Below are positions 8,691-18,912 of a DNA stretch of 64,000 bases, piece after piece; positions within the stretch are counted from its first letter, which is position 1; each line of letters starts with the position of its first letter. The DNA comes from an uncultured Flavobacteriaceae bacterium (lineage in GTDB: Bacteria; Bacteroidota; Bacteroidia; Flavobacteriales; Flavobacteriaceae): NCBI GenBank assembly GCA_938092005.1, contig CALKOU010000002.1, forward strand, positions 154,454 to 218,453, in the 5' to 3' direction. The notes under the pieces were generated by a model. The model saw nothing but the letters and a program-made list of their open reading frames with translations. It had not been told where the DNA came from and searched no databases. Position numbers and translations under genes: made by a program.

Positions 8691-11075
8691 ATGATAAAAT
8701 GGATCAACACACGCTTTTGGGAAAGCGTGGCGCGGCTTATCCTCCGCAACCGTATTGTTTTTTTGTTGGCCATCCTAGCCACAACTTTCTTTTTGTCTAC
8801 ACAATGGGGCAACATCCGTTTTAGTTTTACGGAAGCAAACCTATTGCCCGACGACCATCCCTTTAACACCTTTTATGAGACCTTTTTAGATCGCTTTGGC
8901 GAAGAAGGAAACATGATTGTTATTGCCGTTGAAGACGACGCCTTTTTTAGCCCAGATAAATTGGCTGCTTGGGCAGCATTAGGAGATAGTTTGGCCCTGT
9001 CGTCAAGTGTTGAAAATGTGGTCGATATCAGTAGACTAACACAACTCAAACGCAACAAAAGGGAAAAAACATTTGAAGTAGCGCCTATTCCCTACCAACA
9101 ACCCAAAACAAAGGAAGACGCCGCCGCTTTAAAGCAATGGCTCTACAAACAACAACCCCTCTACAACGGTTTATTATTCAACCAAGAAACAAATGTTATT
9201 CAAACCGCCATTTACCTACACCCCGAAGTAGTCAACAGCGGCGCACGCCAGCAATTTGTTGATGAAAATTTAGCTGAAAAAGTCAATGCCTTTGAAGCAA
9301 ATACGGGGCTTGATATTCGGGTTTCCGGGATGCCCTATATCCGTACGATTAATGCTAAAATGATCCTTGACGAAATAGGCTTATTCGTTGTTATGGCAAC
9401 TTTGGTAACAACGCTTATTTTCTTCTTTTTCTTTCGTTCCTATCGCGCTACGTTTATTTCTATGTCTATTGTGGTCATTGGAGTGATGTGGGCATTTGGG
9501 ATCATCGGTTTATTGGGCTACGAAATTACCGTACTCACGGCGCTTATCCCGCCCATTATTATTGTGATTGGGGTGCCCAACTGCATTTTTCTGATCAATA
9601 AATACCAAAACGAAATCAAAAAACACGGCAATCAAGCCCGTTCACTACAGCGTGTTATTTCCAAAATTGGAAATGCTACACTGATGACTAACATGACAAC
9701 CGCTTGTGGGTTTGCCACCTTTACGCTTACAAATAGCAGCTTGTTACGAGAGTTTGGCATTGTAGCCTCGATTAACATCATGTTAATTTTCTTACTATCG
9801 CTGCTACTCATTCCCATCATTTACAGCTTTATGGCGTTGCCTAAAAAAAAGCATTTAGAACACCTCAACAGGCAATGGATGTCTGGTTTTGTGAAATGGA
9901 TGGAAAACATGGTAAAGCACCGCAGGGTTTCGGTTTACTTTATCTCCGTTTTTGCACTCATGCTAAGTATTGTTGGGATTTATGAAGTTCGGTTGTCAGG
10001 AACCATTATTGACGACATGCCCAAAAAAGCTGCTTTCTATCAAGACATTCGTTTTTTTGAAACCCATTTTAAGGGGGTGATGCCCATTGAAATCATGATT
10101 GACACCAAACGAAAAAATGGTGCCACACGCCTCAGCACCCTCAATCGTATGCATCGGTTGGAAAACGATTTGCGAGAAATTCCAGAACTTTCCAATCCTG
10201 TGTCGGCAGTAGCTGTAGCAAAGTATCTAAAGCAGTCGTTTTATAACGGTAGCCCGAAATATTTTCAGCTACCAACAAATCAAGAAAATAATTTTATTAG
10301 AGCGCATGCCAAAAACCTAAGCGGAGAAGCCAATTTTCTAACCCGACTGATAGACTCAACCGGACAGTATGCCCGAATGACAGTGATGCTGCAAGACGTT
10401 ACTACCGAACGCATGGAGGACATTGAAAAGCTTATTGAAAAAAGCATTGACAAGTATTTTGCGCCAGAGCAGTTTGAAGTTTCCATGACAGGAAAGGCGC
10501 TAGGCTACCTTAAGGGAACACGTTTTTTGGTGCGTAATTTGGTGGTTTCGTTAGGGCTGGCAATCCTGCTCATTGCGTTGTTTATGGCCTATATGTTCCG
10601 ATCCTTCCGCATGATTCTTATTTCATTACTGCCCAATGTAATTCCGCTTATTCTCACTGCTGGGATGATGGGCTTTTTAGGTATTGCAATCAAGCCATCA
10701 ACCATTTTGGTGTTTAGTGTAGCTTTTGGAATTTCGGTTGATGACACCATTCACTTCTTAGTAAAGTACCGTCAAGAGTTGCAAGCAACAAAATGGAACA
10801 TTAAAAAATCGGTTTACGCAGCCCTACGGGAAACAGGCGTGAGTATGTTCTATACCTCTATTGTATTATTTTTTGGCTTTTCGGTCTTTATGATTTCTAG
10901 CTATGGAGGAACCGTTGCCCTTGGGGGACTGGTTTCGGCAACCTTACTTTTTGCCATGTTAGCAAACTTAATTTTACTGCCGGCACTATTGCTTTCGCTC
11001 GAAAAGCAAATAGCAAATGATAAGATTTTAAAAGAGCCTAAATTTCAAATTTTGCCCGAGAACGAAGCAGAATAA
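8691..11075 (+). CDS. RND-superfamily (MMPL/patched-like) exporter
   Basis: This is a 794-residue inner-membrane protein with the duplicated RND layout. One membrane segment lies at ~20-40, a large periplasmic domain follows, then a five-helix cluster at ~230-390, a single helix at ~415-430, a second periplasmic domain, and a last cluster at ~630-775. The segment AFGISVDDTIHFLVKYR near residue 685 is the conserved GxxxDD of helix 4 thought to carry the proton path. Length and pattern fit the predicted-exporter branch (COG1033-like) rather than tripartite AcrB pumps. The substrate is unknown; lipids or hopanoid-like molecules are family precedents. It sits between frr and asnS on the same strand. 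Confidence 0.88.
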   Translation: MIKWINTRFWESVARLILRNRIVFLLAILATTFFLSTQWGNIRFSFTEANLLPDDHPFNTFYETFLDRFGEEGNMIVIAVEDDAFFSPDKLAAWAALGDSLALSSSVENVVDISRLTQLKRNKREKTFEVAPIPYQQPKTKEDAAALKQWLYKQQPLYNGLLFNQETNVIQTAIYLHPEVVNSGARQQFVDENLAEKVNAFEANTGLDIRVSGMPYIRTINAKMILDEIGLFVVMATLVTTLIFFFFFRSYRATFISMSIVVIGVMWAFGIIGLLGYEITVLTALIPPIIIVIGVPNCIFLINKYQNEIKKHGNQARSLQRVISKIGNATLMTNMTTACGFATFTLTNSSLLREFGIVASINIMLIFLLSLLLIPIIYSFMALPKKKHLEHLNRQWMSGFVKWMENMVKHRRVSVYFISVFALMLSIVGIYEVRLSGTIIDDMPKKAAFYQDIRFFETHFKGVMPIEIMIDTKRKNGATRLSTLNRMHRLENDLREIPELSNPVSAVAVAKYLKQSFYNGSPKYFQLPTNQENNFIRAHAKNLSGEANFLTRLIDSTGQYARMTVMLQDVTTERMEDIEKLIEKSIDKYFAPEQFEVSMTGKALGYLKGTRFLVRNLVVSLGLAILLIALFMAYMFRSFRMILISLLPNVIPLILTAGMMGFLGIAIKPSTILVFSVAFGISVDDTIHFLVKYRQELQATKWNIKKSVYAALRETGVSMFYTSIVLFFGFSVFMISSYGGTVALGGLVSATLLFAMLANLILLPALLLSLEKQIANDKILKEPKFQILPENEAE

Positions 11076-11081
11076 TTGCGC

Positions 11082-11089
11082 TATATTTG
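11082..11089 (+). promoter_or_regulatory. -7 box upstream of asnS
   Basis: TATATTTG matches the Bacteroidota -7 consensus 23 bases before the asnS ATG. No convincing TTTG is found at 19-21 bases upstream. Confidence 0.45.
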
Positions 11090-11112
11090 TTGTTGATTTT
11101 TAACTCATATCT

Positions 11113-12513
11113 ATGGATATCCGTCAGCTTTTTTCGGGAGAACAGCTCAATCAAACCGTAAGTGTTAGTGGTTGGGTACGCACCTTTCGCGCCAATCGGT
11201 TTATTGCCTTAAACGATGGCTCTTGTTTAGCCAATTTACAGTGTGTTGTTGATTTTGAACAAACACCAGAAGCGGTTCTTGCAGAAATCAATACGGGAGC
11301 AGCTCTTGAAATAACAGGCACACTAGTTGAAAGCCAAGGCAAAGGGCAAAGCGTTGAAATACAAGTAGACACCATTAGGGTTCTTGGCACTTCTGACCCA
11401 GATGAATACCCCATACAACCTAAAAAACACTCATTAGAGTTCTTGCGTGAAAAAGCACATTTACGTGTACGCACCAACACCTTTGCTGCCGTAATGCGTG
11501 TTCGTGCTGCCTTATCTTTTGCCGTACACCAATACTTTACAGAGAACGGTTTTTATCAGGTACATACCCCTATCATCACAGGAAGTGATGCGGAGGGTGC
11601 TGGTGAAATGTTTCGAGTAACAACACTAAATCCAGAAGAAAAAAACGATGAACCCGACTTTTTTGGCAAAGAAACCAACCTTACGGTGTCGGGACAGTTA
11701 GAGGCTGAAACTTACGCCATGGGACTTGGAAAAGTCTACACGTTTGGACCTACGTTTCGTGCCGAAAACTCCAATACGTCACGCCATTTGGCTGAGTTTT
11801 GGATGATTGAACCCGAGGTGGCTTTTAATGATTTGGATGACAACATGGATTTAGCAGAGGATTTTATCAAGTCGGTGTTGGCGTATGTATTAGAACACTG
11901 CAAGGAAGACCTAGGCTTTTTGGATCAACGCTTTGCGCAAGAGGAAGCAAAGAAACCACAATTGGAACGCAGTCCAATGGGGCTTTTGGAGCGCTTACAG
12001 TTTGTGACCCAAAACGAATTTAAGAGAGTCTCCTACACAGAGGCTATTGAAATCTTGCGAAACTCCAAGCCAAACAAAAAGAAAAAATTCAAATACCTTG
12101 TCGATGGTTGGGGTATTGACTTACAAAGCGAACACGAACGCTATTTGGTAGAAAAACACTTTACGAGTCCTGTTATTTTGTTTGATTATCCAGCAGAAAT
12201 AAAAGCCTTTTATATGCGGATGAACGACGACGGCAAAACCGTTCGTGCCATGGATGTGTTGTTTCCGGGCGTTGGTGAAATGGTGGGGGGCTCGCAACGT
12301 GAAGAACGTCTAGACAAGCTCCAAGAGCGTATGAAAGCTATGGATATAGACGAAGAAGAATTGTGGTGGTATACCGATTTACGTCGTTTTGGCTCAGCCG
12401 TTCATGCTGGTTTTGGGCTTGGTTTTGAGCGTTTGGTCCTCTACACCACTGGAATGGGTAACATTCGCGATGTAATTCCATATCCTAGAACACCACAAAA
12501 CGCATCGTTTTAG
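11113..12513 (+). CDS. asnS: Asparaginyl-tRNA synthetase
   Basis: This class IIb enzyme charges tRNA-Asn. The N-terminal OB-fold anticodon-binding domain includes [11 protein letters not shown] (about 18-28). Motif 2 is [20 protein letters not shown] (about 216-235), and motif 3 is [12 protein letters not shown] (about 434-445). The 466 residues equal the common bacterial length. Having AsnRS means Asn-tRNA can be made directly. rpoN follows after 47 bases. Confidence 0.96.
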   Translation: MDIRQLFSGEQLNQTVSVSGWVRTFRANRFIALNDGSCLANLQCVVDFEQTPEAVLAEINTGAALEITGTLVESQGKGQSVEIQVDTIRVLGTSDPDEYPIQPKKHSLEFLREKAHLRVRTNTFAAVMRVRAALSFAVHQYFTENGFYQVHTPIITGSDAEGAGEMFRVTTLNPEEKNDEPDFFGKETNLTVSGQLEAETYAMGLGKVYTFGPTFRAENSNTSRHLAEFWMIEPEVAFNDLDDNMDLAEDFIKSVLAYVLEHCKEDLGFLDQRFAQEEAKKPQLERSPMGLLERLQFVTQNEFKRVSYTEAIEILRNSKPNKKKKFKYLVDGWGIDLQSEHERYLVEKHFTSPVILFDYPAEIKAFYMRMNDDGKTVRAMDVLFPGVGEMVGGSQREERLDKLQERMKAMDIDEEELWWYTDLRRFGSAVHAGFGLGFERLVLYTTGMGNIRDVIPYPRTPQNASF

Positions 12514-12560
12514 GCAGTATGCGAGGGTTTTTTGTACCTTTAAATACCCAAACATAATAC

Positions 12561-14009
12561 ATGCTTAAACAACATCTTCAATTCAAGCTTTCACAAAAGC
12601 TTTCGCCACAGCAAATTCAGCTCATGAAGTTGATTCAGTTGCCCATACAATCGTTTGAGCAACAAATCCTTAGAGAGATTGAAGAAAATCCAGCCTTAGC
12701 CTCCGGTAAAGAAAACGATGAGCGCCAAGATGAATTTGACACCTCGGAGGAAGATCGCGGTGAGGTAATCGAAACCGATGATATTGATATTGATGCTTAT
12801 TTAAGCGACGACGAAATTCCAGAATACCGTTTACGAAGCCAGAACTACAGCGCAGACGATGAAGACAAACATGTACCCTATGCGGCAGGCGTTAGTTTTC
12901 ACCAGCAGTTGATGGCACAACTGGACACCTTTACCTTTAGTGAACAAGAATACCGCATTGCTGCTTTTTTGGTGGGAAGCATAGACACCAGTGGCTATAT
13001 TAGGCGCGAACTGCTGGATATTGTTGACGACTTGGCATTTACGGAAAACGTATACACCAACAAAGAGGAAGTCCAAAACGTATTAACTTACGTGCAACAG
13101 TTAGACCCAGCGGGTGTGGGGGCACTAGATTTACAAGACTGCCTGCTAATTCAGCTTAAACGAAAAACAAAAAGCACTGCCGTTGACCATGCTATACTAC
13201 TCGTTAGAGATTTGTTTGATGCCTTTAGCAAAAAGCATTACAGCAAAATAAAACAACGCCTAAACATAGACGATGAAGCCTTAAAAGCAGCCATGACTGA
13301 AGTTGAAAAATTAAACCCAAAACCAGGGGCTGCCTTTGGTGGAAATACCAAAATCAACGCTCAGATTGTACCCGACTTTAGCATACAGCTTATGGATGGG
13401 CAACTCAACCTAATGCTCAATGGACGAAACGCGCCAGAGTTACATGTTTCTGCCGAATATCGGAACATGCTTTCGGGCTATAAAGAAGCCAAACAAAAAA
13501 ACAAAGAGCAACAAAAAGCGGTGCAGTTTATCAAACAAAAACTCGATGCGGCGCGTTGGTTTATTGATGCCATAAAGCAACGCCAGCATACCCTTCACGA
13601 AACCATGAGAACCATCATGGATTTTCAAGAAGCCTATTTCCTTACTGGAGACGAACAAAAGCTAAAGCCCATGATCCTTAAAGATATTGCTGATCGCATT
13701 GGTATGGATATTTCTACCGTGTCTCGTGTTGCCAACAGCAAATATGTAGACACACCCTACGGCACTAAATTGGTGAAATGGTTTTTCTCAGAAGGGATTA
13801 CCAACGCTGCTGGTGAGGAAATCTCAACAATTGAAGTGAAAAAAGTGCTCGCTGACGTTATTGATGCAGAAGATAAATCCAGCCCACTAACAGACGAACA
13901 GCTTATGAAAATCATGAACGAAAAAGGCTATCCCATAGCCCGCCGTACCGTTGCCAAATACCGTGAAATGATTGGTGCTCCTGTAGCGCGATTGCGAAAA
14001 GAATTATGA
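12561..14009 (+). CDS. rpoN: RNA polymerase sigma-54 factor
   Basis: Sigma-54 directs RNA polymerase to -24/-12 promoters opened by AAA+ activators. The 482 residues contain all three regions: an N-terminal activator-interacting region (LKQHLQFKLSQKLSPQQIQL), an acidic linker at about 50-95, the core-binding domain, and the C-terminal DNA-binding part with the HTH near DISTVSRVANSKY and the RpoN box ARRTVAKYREMIG near residue 462. This placement after asnS recurs in Flavobacteriaceae. The TGA stop overlaps no plus-strand gene; a small minus-strand frame ends immediately upstream of it. Confidence 0.96.
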   Translation: MLKQHLQFKLSQKLSPQQIQLMKLIQLPIQSFEQQILREIEENPALASGKENDERQDEFDTSEEDRGEVIETDDIDIDAYLSDDEIPEYRLRSQNYSADDEDKHVPYAAGVSFHQQLMAQLDTFTFSEQEYRIAAFLVGSIDTSGYIRRELLDIVDDLAFTENVYTNKEEVQNVLTYVQQLDPAGVGALDLQDCLLIQLKRKTKSTAVDHAILLVRDLFDAFSKKHYSKIKQRLNIDDEALKAAMTEVEKLNPKPGAAFGGNTKINAQIVPDFSIQLMDGQLNLMLNGRNAPELHVSAEYRNMLSGYKEAKQKNKEQQKAVQFIKQKLDAARWFIDAIKQRQHTLHETMRTIMDFQEAYFLTGDEQKLKPMILKDIADRIGMDISTVSRVANSKYVDTPYGTKLVKWFFSEGITNAAGEEISTIEVKKVLADVIDAEDKSSPLTDEQLMKIMNEKGYPIARRTVAKYREMIGAPVARLRKEL

Positions 14010-14087
14010 TTTATTTCTTCGACGCTCCATCAAACTAACGAATGGAAAACCTATGCCAAGCATAAAAAAGCAACCCACTGCTAGCAT
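14004..14087 (-). CDS. Possible 27-residue membrane peptide
   Basis: This small frame codes for 27 residues: a hydrophobic stretch from MLAVGCFFMLGIGF to about residue 19, then the basic end MERRRNKS. That is the layout of a single-span membrane peptide with a cytoplasmic C-terminus. It starts 29 bases after the stop of the DUF4270 gene on the same strand and ends against the rpoN stop. No recognised family; the ribosome site is weak. It could be chance coding, so confidence is low. Confidence 0.35.
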   Translation of the reverse strand: MLAVGCFFMLGIGFPFVSLMERRRNKS

Positions 14088-14116
14088 TTGCCTGCAACTA
14101 TGAGCTGCTTCTCTCT

Positions 14117-15838
14117 TTATTGATTGGTCTCGGTATAGAAAATCTCCAGCTGTAATTTTAAGTCAGCCAGATCAAGGTTTGAAGGGTTTGGCCCCACAAA
14201 AACAGCCGACTTAGGTGCGGCAACGGTACCGGTAGGTACACTTCCAATTTCTGTGTTCTGAACAGCTGCCATGGGAACCAAGGTTTGGTTTGGCAATACG
14301 TTTGTTAATGCTACTTGAAGGGGTACGTTCGCAGCATCATTATTGATAATGTTTTGGAGATGATCCGTTATTCTAACTTTATAATACTGTCTATCGTTGT
14401 CTTCATCTTCAAGTAAGAATCCGCCATACAAAAGCTTTGCTAGGGTATTACTCGCTGTAGCATCTTGTGAAAAGTCAACAAGTGGCTCCGATGTGTTCGC
14501 ATTGTAAACATACAAACGCTCTGGAAGTGACAGGTCATAAGCGCGTACGGCTTCCTTATCTACATAGAAGGTAAGGTTTGCTTCGTTCAGTAGCCAAGAC
14601 TTGCCTTTAATAGCTTCTAACGTCTCGTTGTCTTCAAACAACTTTAGGGTAGCCACGCTACCCAACCCACCGCTTAAGGCAAGTTGCTCAGGCGCTGATG
14701 CTGTTACAATGCTGTTCAATGCAGCGTCGGCAGTAGTAGTTTTTGTGAGGGTATTGAATCGAATAGCACCTGCTGTGCTTATTAAAAACTCAGCCGCAAC
14801 ATCTTCAATTTCGACAGGAGTCGTATCCGCTTTTTTTCCTTTATACGTGTAGGCCATTCGAATGGCCATATTGTTGACGTCCAAGAGCATAAGCAGTGGA
14901 CTACTAAAGTTACTTGTTTCAATAGAAATAGCGCGGAAATAATCGCGCCAATCGCTCACACTAGAAAATGCCGTTGCACCTTCCTTATCTAAAATAAGTC
15001 GCTGAAAGGCTTCTTTACTAAGCGGCACACGCAGTCTGGGAGACAGGTTAGCAGCATCATCTCTAACAATCTCGTTGAAGTCAAGTGTTATGTTCTGATT
15101 TGCTAGTAATTCTTCTTTATAGGTAGCAATAGGAAAATCTGTAGTATAGGCTTGCCCTTGTTCAAAATTTTGATTGGGATCCAACTGACGCAAAAAATAA
15201 TTAAGTTTATTTACCTCAACATCAAATGAAGCACTGCGATCTCCAAAGAGCGAATCAATCTCATAAAGCATCCTGTCAGGATTCGGATGTACCGTTTCTG
15301 GATCTTCTCCATCTAAGATACCGTCACCATCTGTATCGGGATTTGTTGGGTCGGTACCATTATTTCGTTCAATACTATCACTTGCGCCATCGCCATCCGA
15401 ATCACTATTCGGATCGGTATCGTCAATGTCATATACATCAATCAAGCCATCACCGTCAGCATCTGTCTGGTTGGTAAAAAAAGGGATTTCAAGCCATACA
15501 TCTGTGACCGTTTCCTGCTCATCAAAACTATCGTCTATTTCTCCTTGAGCAGACAGGGCTCCAAAATTTGGAGATAGAGCACTCAAGCTTAGTTGTGAAA
15601 CAATAGCGGCAGACGTATTCCCGTATAATCTATCTTGACGCTCACCCAACTGCACTACAGGAGTGTTATTGGTTTGAACAACATCTAACAACGTTTGGCT
15701 TACGCCAACAGGGTAATACACCCTTTTTCCAACATAGGAATTTGGTGGAAGGACTTCAGCACCAACATCGTTAAATTTTTTGTCACAGGAAGCTATAAAT
15801 AGCATAATTGTGAAGAGTAGGATACATTTTTTTATCAT
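14117..15838 (-). CDS. DUF4270 lipoprotein with thrombospondin type 3-like insert
   Basis: This 573-residue lipoprotein belongs to the DUF4270 family, which is widespread in Bacteroidota and has no firm function. The signal peptide ends in a lipobox, LFIASC (Cys about residue 18), and the mature start DKKFNDVGAEVLPPNSY is typical of the family. Residues ~120-185 contain repeated DxDGDGxxD stretches (DADGDGLIDVYD, DSDGDGASDSIE, DTDGDGILDGED), which are thrombospondin type 3-like calcium-binding repeats. It lies 7 bases after the glycogen-synthase-like gene and is probably cotranscribed with it. Confidence 0.85.
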   Translation of the reverse strand: MIKKCILLFTIMLFIASCDKKFNDVGAEVLPPNSYVGKRVYYPVGVSQTLLDVVQTNNTPVVQLGERQDRLYGNTSAAIVSQLSLSALSPNFGALSAQGEIDDSFDEQETVTDVWLEIPFFTNQTDADGDGLIDVYDIDDTDPNSDSDGDGASDSIERNNGTDPTNPDTDGDGILDGEDPETVHPNPDRMLYEIDSLFGDRSASFDVEVNKLNYFLRQLDPNQNFEQGQAYTTDFPIATYKEELLANQNITLDFNEIVRDDAANLSPRLRVPLSKEAFQRLILDKEGATAFSSVSDWRDYFRAISIETSNFSSPLLMLLDVNNMAIRMAYTYKGKKADTTPVEIEDVAAEFLISTAGAIRFNTLTKTTTADAALNSIVTASAPEQLALSGGLGSVATLKLFEDNETLEAIKGKSWLLNEANLTFYVDKEAVRAYDLSLPERLYVYNANTSEPLVDFSQDATASNTLAKLLYGGFLLEDEDNDRQYYKVRITDHLQNIINNDAANVPLQVALTNVLPNQTLVPMAAVQNTEIGSVPTGTVAAPKSAVFVGPNPSNLDLADLKLQLEIFYTETNQ

Positions 15839-15845
15839 GGTGTGA

Positions 15846-16649
15846 TTAAAAATCAGTCTGGTAAAAGGTTTCGTGGGCAGTTAATACATCGGATTCGTTG
15901 CTAAGCTCCAAGATGGGTTTCGCACTCGCTTTTACGCTTTTCTTAACCGCAGCACTTACAGCATCACTAGCAAGAATAATACCATCCGAATGTTGGGCAG
16001 CGTTCGCAAACATATTGTCAAGCGTTGCGTCTTTTAACCCTTCAATGTGCTCGGTAGGAATGCCATCAAAAGCAATTTTTGAATGCAAATCGCCACTAAG
16101 TTTATCAGCAAACGGGGGTGCATATAAAGATGTTACAACTTTAGTATTGGCCAGTAAGGGTTCATCTTTGTAATAGTACTTACAATACAACGGAACCAAT
16201 GAAGCAATCCAGCCTTGTGCATGAATAATATCGGGTGACCAATTTAATTTTTTTACGGTTTCAATAACCCCTTTGGCAAAGAAAATAGCTCGTTCATCAT
16301 TGTCGGGGTACAAAGCACCACCTTCTTCAGAATGTAATGCACGTCCCTTAAAATAATCGTCGTTGTCTATGAAATATACCTGCATACGTTCCTTTGGAAT
16401 AGATGCAACCTTTATGATCAACGGCATATCAATATCATTTATGACAAGGTTCATTCCAGAAAGACGAATTACTTCGTGTAACTGATGACGACGCTCATTG
16501 ATAAGTCCGTACTTAGGGATAAAAATACGTGTATGACCGCCACGATCATTTACCATTTTTGGAACTTCGAATCCTAAGTTAGCTAATTCACTATGTGGCA
16601 AATACGGAACGACTTCTGATGATATGTATAATATCTTTTTGTCTTTCAT
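15846..16649 (-). CDS. Glycogen/starch synthase-like protein, N-terminal domain only
   Basis: The protein has 267 residues matching the N-terminal Rossmann half of GT5 glycogen synthase: KKILYISSEVVPYLPHSELA at the start, GGHTRIFIPKYG, and DIIHAQGWIASLVPLYCKYY. A full GlgA is about 480 residues with a second ADP-glucose-binding domain that is absent here. To my knowledge Bacteroidota commonly keep this short form, so it is probably a stand-alone protein rather than a broken gene, but catalysis is doubtful. It is transcribed away from panC; a CAAAATTA (minus-strand TAATTTTG) box at 16681-16688 could be its -7 element. Confidence 0.8.
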   Translation of the reverse strand: MKDKKILYISSEVVPYLPHSELANLGFEVPKMVNDRGGHTRIFIPKYGLINERRHQLHEVIRLSGMNLVINDIDMPLIIKVASIPKERMQVYFIDNDDYFKGRALHSEEGGALYPDNDERAIFFAKGVIETVKKLNWSPDIIHAQGWIASLVPLYCKYYYKDEPLLANTKVVTSLYAPPFADKLSGDLHSKIAFDGIPTEHIEGLKDATLDNMFANAAQHSDGIILASDAVSAAVKKSVKASAKPILELSNESDVLTAHETFYQTDF

Positions 16650-16734
16650 GTGAACGTAAGTCGTTTTATGAGTTAAATCACAAAATTACTAAAATTTAAC
16701 CGACTTTTGTGCCAATTCGTTAGGATATACCGAT

Positions 16735-17571
16735 ATGCCACTATACCACACGTTAAAAGCATTACATGCTGCTCGAGAAACCTATACAGGTAACGCACTT
16801 GGTGTTGTTCCTACTATGGGTGCATTGCATAAAGGGCATTTAGCACTCATCGCACAAGCACATCGTGAGAGTGAACATGTTTGGGTTACCATTTTTGTGA
16901 ACCCAACACAGTTTGACAAACAAGATGATCTAGAAAAATATCCCGTAAGCTTACAGGACGATGTAGCTTCCATATACGAAATTGACCCTAACATTAATAT
17001 TTTTGCACCTGCTGCTAACGAGATGTATCCCGAAGGTTTAACTGCACAAAACTACCCTTTAGACGGGCTAGATACTGTCATGGAAGGTGCCGACAGGCCA
17101 GGACATTTTAATGGTGTTATCACCATTGTTTCTAAACTTTTTAATGCACTAAAACCCAATCGGGCTTATTTTGGCGAAAAAGACTTTCAACAATTGCAAG
17201 TCATTCGGAATTGGGCAAAAAAATACCGCATTGAAACAGCAATTATCGGTTGCCCCATTGTACGTGAAGCAAACGGTCTTGCCATGAGCTCAAGAAATGA
17301 ACTCCTTTCAAAAGAAGCGCGATCAAATGCTGGTTTTATTTATCAAGTGCTGTCCGATTGTGCTGCAAATGCAACTTCACTGTCAGCAATAGAATCAAAA
17401 ATCAATACCGCATTTGCCAAACAACCTAATGTTACCTTGCACTACGCCCTTTGTGTTAACGAAAAAACACTGCAAGAGGTATCGGAACTCGATAACAAAC
17501 AAAACAAACGTCTCTTTGTTGCAGCGTCTGTTGAAGGTGTGCGCCTAATAGATAATATCGCATTAAAATAA
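16735..17571 (+). CDS. panC: Pantothenate synthetase (pantoate-beta-alanine ligase)
   Basis: PanC joins pantoate and beta-alanine with ATP to give pantothenate. The 278 residues show [15 protein letters not shown] (ATP-binding HIGH-like HKGH), [16 protein letters not shown] and the KMSKS-like SSRNELLS. The length is normal. panD, which makes its beta-alanine substrate, follows after 13 bases, so the two enzymes are made together. It is divergent from the glycogen-synthase-like gene across an 85-base gap. Confidence 0.97.
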   Translation: MPLYHTLKALHAARETYTGNALGVVPTMGALHKGHLALIAQAHRESEHVWVTIFVNPTQFDKQDDLEKYPVSLQDDVASIYEIDPNINIFAPAANEMYPEGLTAQNYPLDGLDTVMEGADRPGHFNGVITIVSKLFNALKPNRAYFGEKDFQQLQVIRNWAKKYRIETAIIGCPIVREANGLAMSSRNELLSKEARSNAGFIYQVLSDCAANATSLSAIESKINTAFAKQPNVTLHYALCVNEKTLQEVSELDNKQNKRLFVAASVEGVRLIDNIALK

Positions 17572-17584
17572 GTACCTTTGCCAC

Positions 17585-17935
17585 ATGCAAATTGAGATTT
17601 TAAAATCTAAGATTCACCGAGTAACCGTAACAGGTGCCGAACTCGATTATATCGGGAGCATTACCATTGATCGTACGCTTATGGATGCCGCCAATATTAT
17701 TGCGGGTGAAAAAGTACAAATAGTAAACGTCAATAACGGGGAGCGTCTGGAAACCTACGTTATTGAGGGAGCTGCCAACTCTGGTGAAATTACTCTCAAC
17801 GGCCCTGCAGCTAGAAAGGTTCAAAAAGGAGATATCATCATCATAATTAGCTACGCAGCCATGCCGTTTGATGATGCAAAATCATTCAAACCAACGCTTA
17901 TTTTCCCTAATACAACGACCAATTTGTTAGACTAA
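17585..17935 (+). CDS. panD: Aspartate 1-decarboxylase
   Basis: This pyruvoyl enzyme converts aspartate to beta-alanine. The 116-residue proenzyme has the self-cleavage site YIGSITID with Gly24-Ser25; Ser25 would become the pyruvoyl group. The later YAAMP segment near residue 97 is also conserved. It lies between panC and a membrane protein with gaps of 13 and 4 bases, so it is part of one transcript. Confidence 0.97.
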   Translation: MQIEILKSKIHRVTVTGAELDYIGSITIDRTLMDAANIIAGEKVQIVNVNNGERLETYVIEGAANSGEITLNGPAARKVQKGDIIIIISYAAMPFDDAKSFKPTLIFPNTTTNLLD

Positions 17936-17939
17936 ATCC

Positions 17940-18899
17940 ATGTCTGCATTTCTCAAACTGCTCAAAAAAATAGCCCCGTTAGCGCTGGGGGTGTACCTTA
18001 TTTATTTTTCGTTTGCAAATACCTCTACTGACGATCGGGAACAAATTTTTGACGCTATCAAACAAGCTGATTTAAGATTTGTTTTATTATCGCTGTTATT
18101 TGGTGCTTTGAGTCATTTATCTCGTGCATACCGATGGCATTATTTACTAGGTCCACTTGGGTATCAGCCTAGCTTTATGATGCGAACCTTGACCGTTATG
18201 ATTTCCTACTTTGCTAATCTCGGCATTCCTAGATCTGGTGAGGTGTTGCGGGCAACAGCCTTGGCAAGCTACGCCAAAGTGCCTTTTGAAAAGGGCTTTG
18301 GCACCATCGTAACAGAGCGCGTTGTAGACCTTATCATGCTTTTTTCATTTATTGGTGTTGGATTTGTGTTGCAACGTGATATCCTTTTCTCAATTATCGG
18401 TGAACCTTCATTTCATGTGCAACATCTGATCATTGCGCTGGTATTAATTGGTTTGTTTGTGCTTATCATCAAACAACTCAAACACTCCCAAAAAGCATGG
18501 GCACTAAAAGCAATGGCTTTTTTTAATGGCCTTTGGTCTGGGATGCTTTCCATACGCACCATGAAACACAAGTGGGCATTTATTGCGCACACCTTGTTTA
18601 TTTGGGCCATGTATTTGGCCATGTTTTGGGTGGTGACTTTTGCGTTGCCTCAAACTAGCAACCTGTCCTTATCTGCAATTCTTCCTGCTTTTATTGCAGG
18701 CGGATTTGCCATGTCGGCCACCAATGGTGGCATAGGTCTGTATCCACTGGCTGTGGCGGCAGTGCTTGAAGCCTTTGCTATACCTTACCCACAAGCGTTG
18801 GCATTTGGCTGGGTGATGTGGACGGGGCAAACCCTTATGGTTGTGGTGTTTGGTAGCTTATCTTTTTTGATGCTACCCATTATGTCCAAAAAATATTAA
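17940..18899 (+). CDS. LPG-synthase TM-region / flippase-like membrane protein
   Basis: This 319-residue protein has eight or so hydrophobic helices of the lysylphosphatidylglycerol synthase transmembrane family (UPF0104/AglD2-like). Diagnostic segments are LSHLSRAYRWHYLLGPLGY (about 59-77), NLGIPRSGEVLRA (about 94-106) and FGTIVTERVVDLIML. It lacks the cytosolic aminoacyl-transferase domain of MprF, so a lipid or isoprenoid-linked substrate movement role is more likely. It follows panD by 4 bases and precedes radA by 13 in a single operon, with no evident functional link. Confidence 0.85.
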   Translation: MSAFLKLLKKIAPLALGVYLIYFSFANTSTDDREQIFDAIKQADLRFVLLSLLFGALSHLSRAYRWHYLLGPLGYQPSFMMRTLTVMISYFANLGIPRSGEVLRATALASYAKVPFEKGFGTIVTERVVDLIMLFSFIGVGFVLQRDILFSIIGEPSFHVQHLIIALVLIGLFVLIIKQLKHSQKAWALKAMAFFNGLWSGMLSIRTMKHKWAFIAHTLFIWAMYLAMFWVVTFALPQTSNLSLSAILPAFIAGGFAMSATNGGIGLYPLAVAAVLEAFAIPYPQALAFGWVMWTGQTLMVVVFGSLSFLMLPIMSKKY

Positions 18900-18912
18900 T
18901 TAGCTTCGCCCT

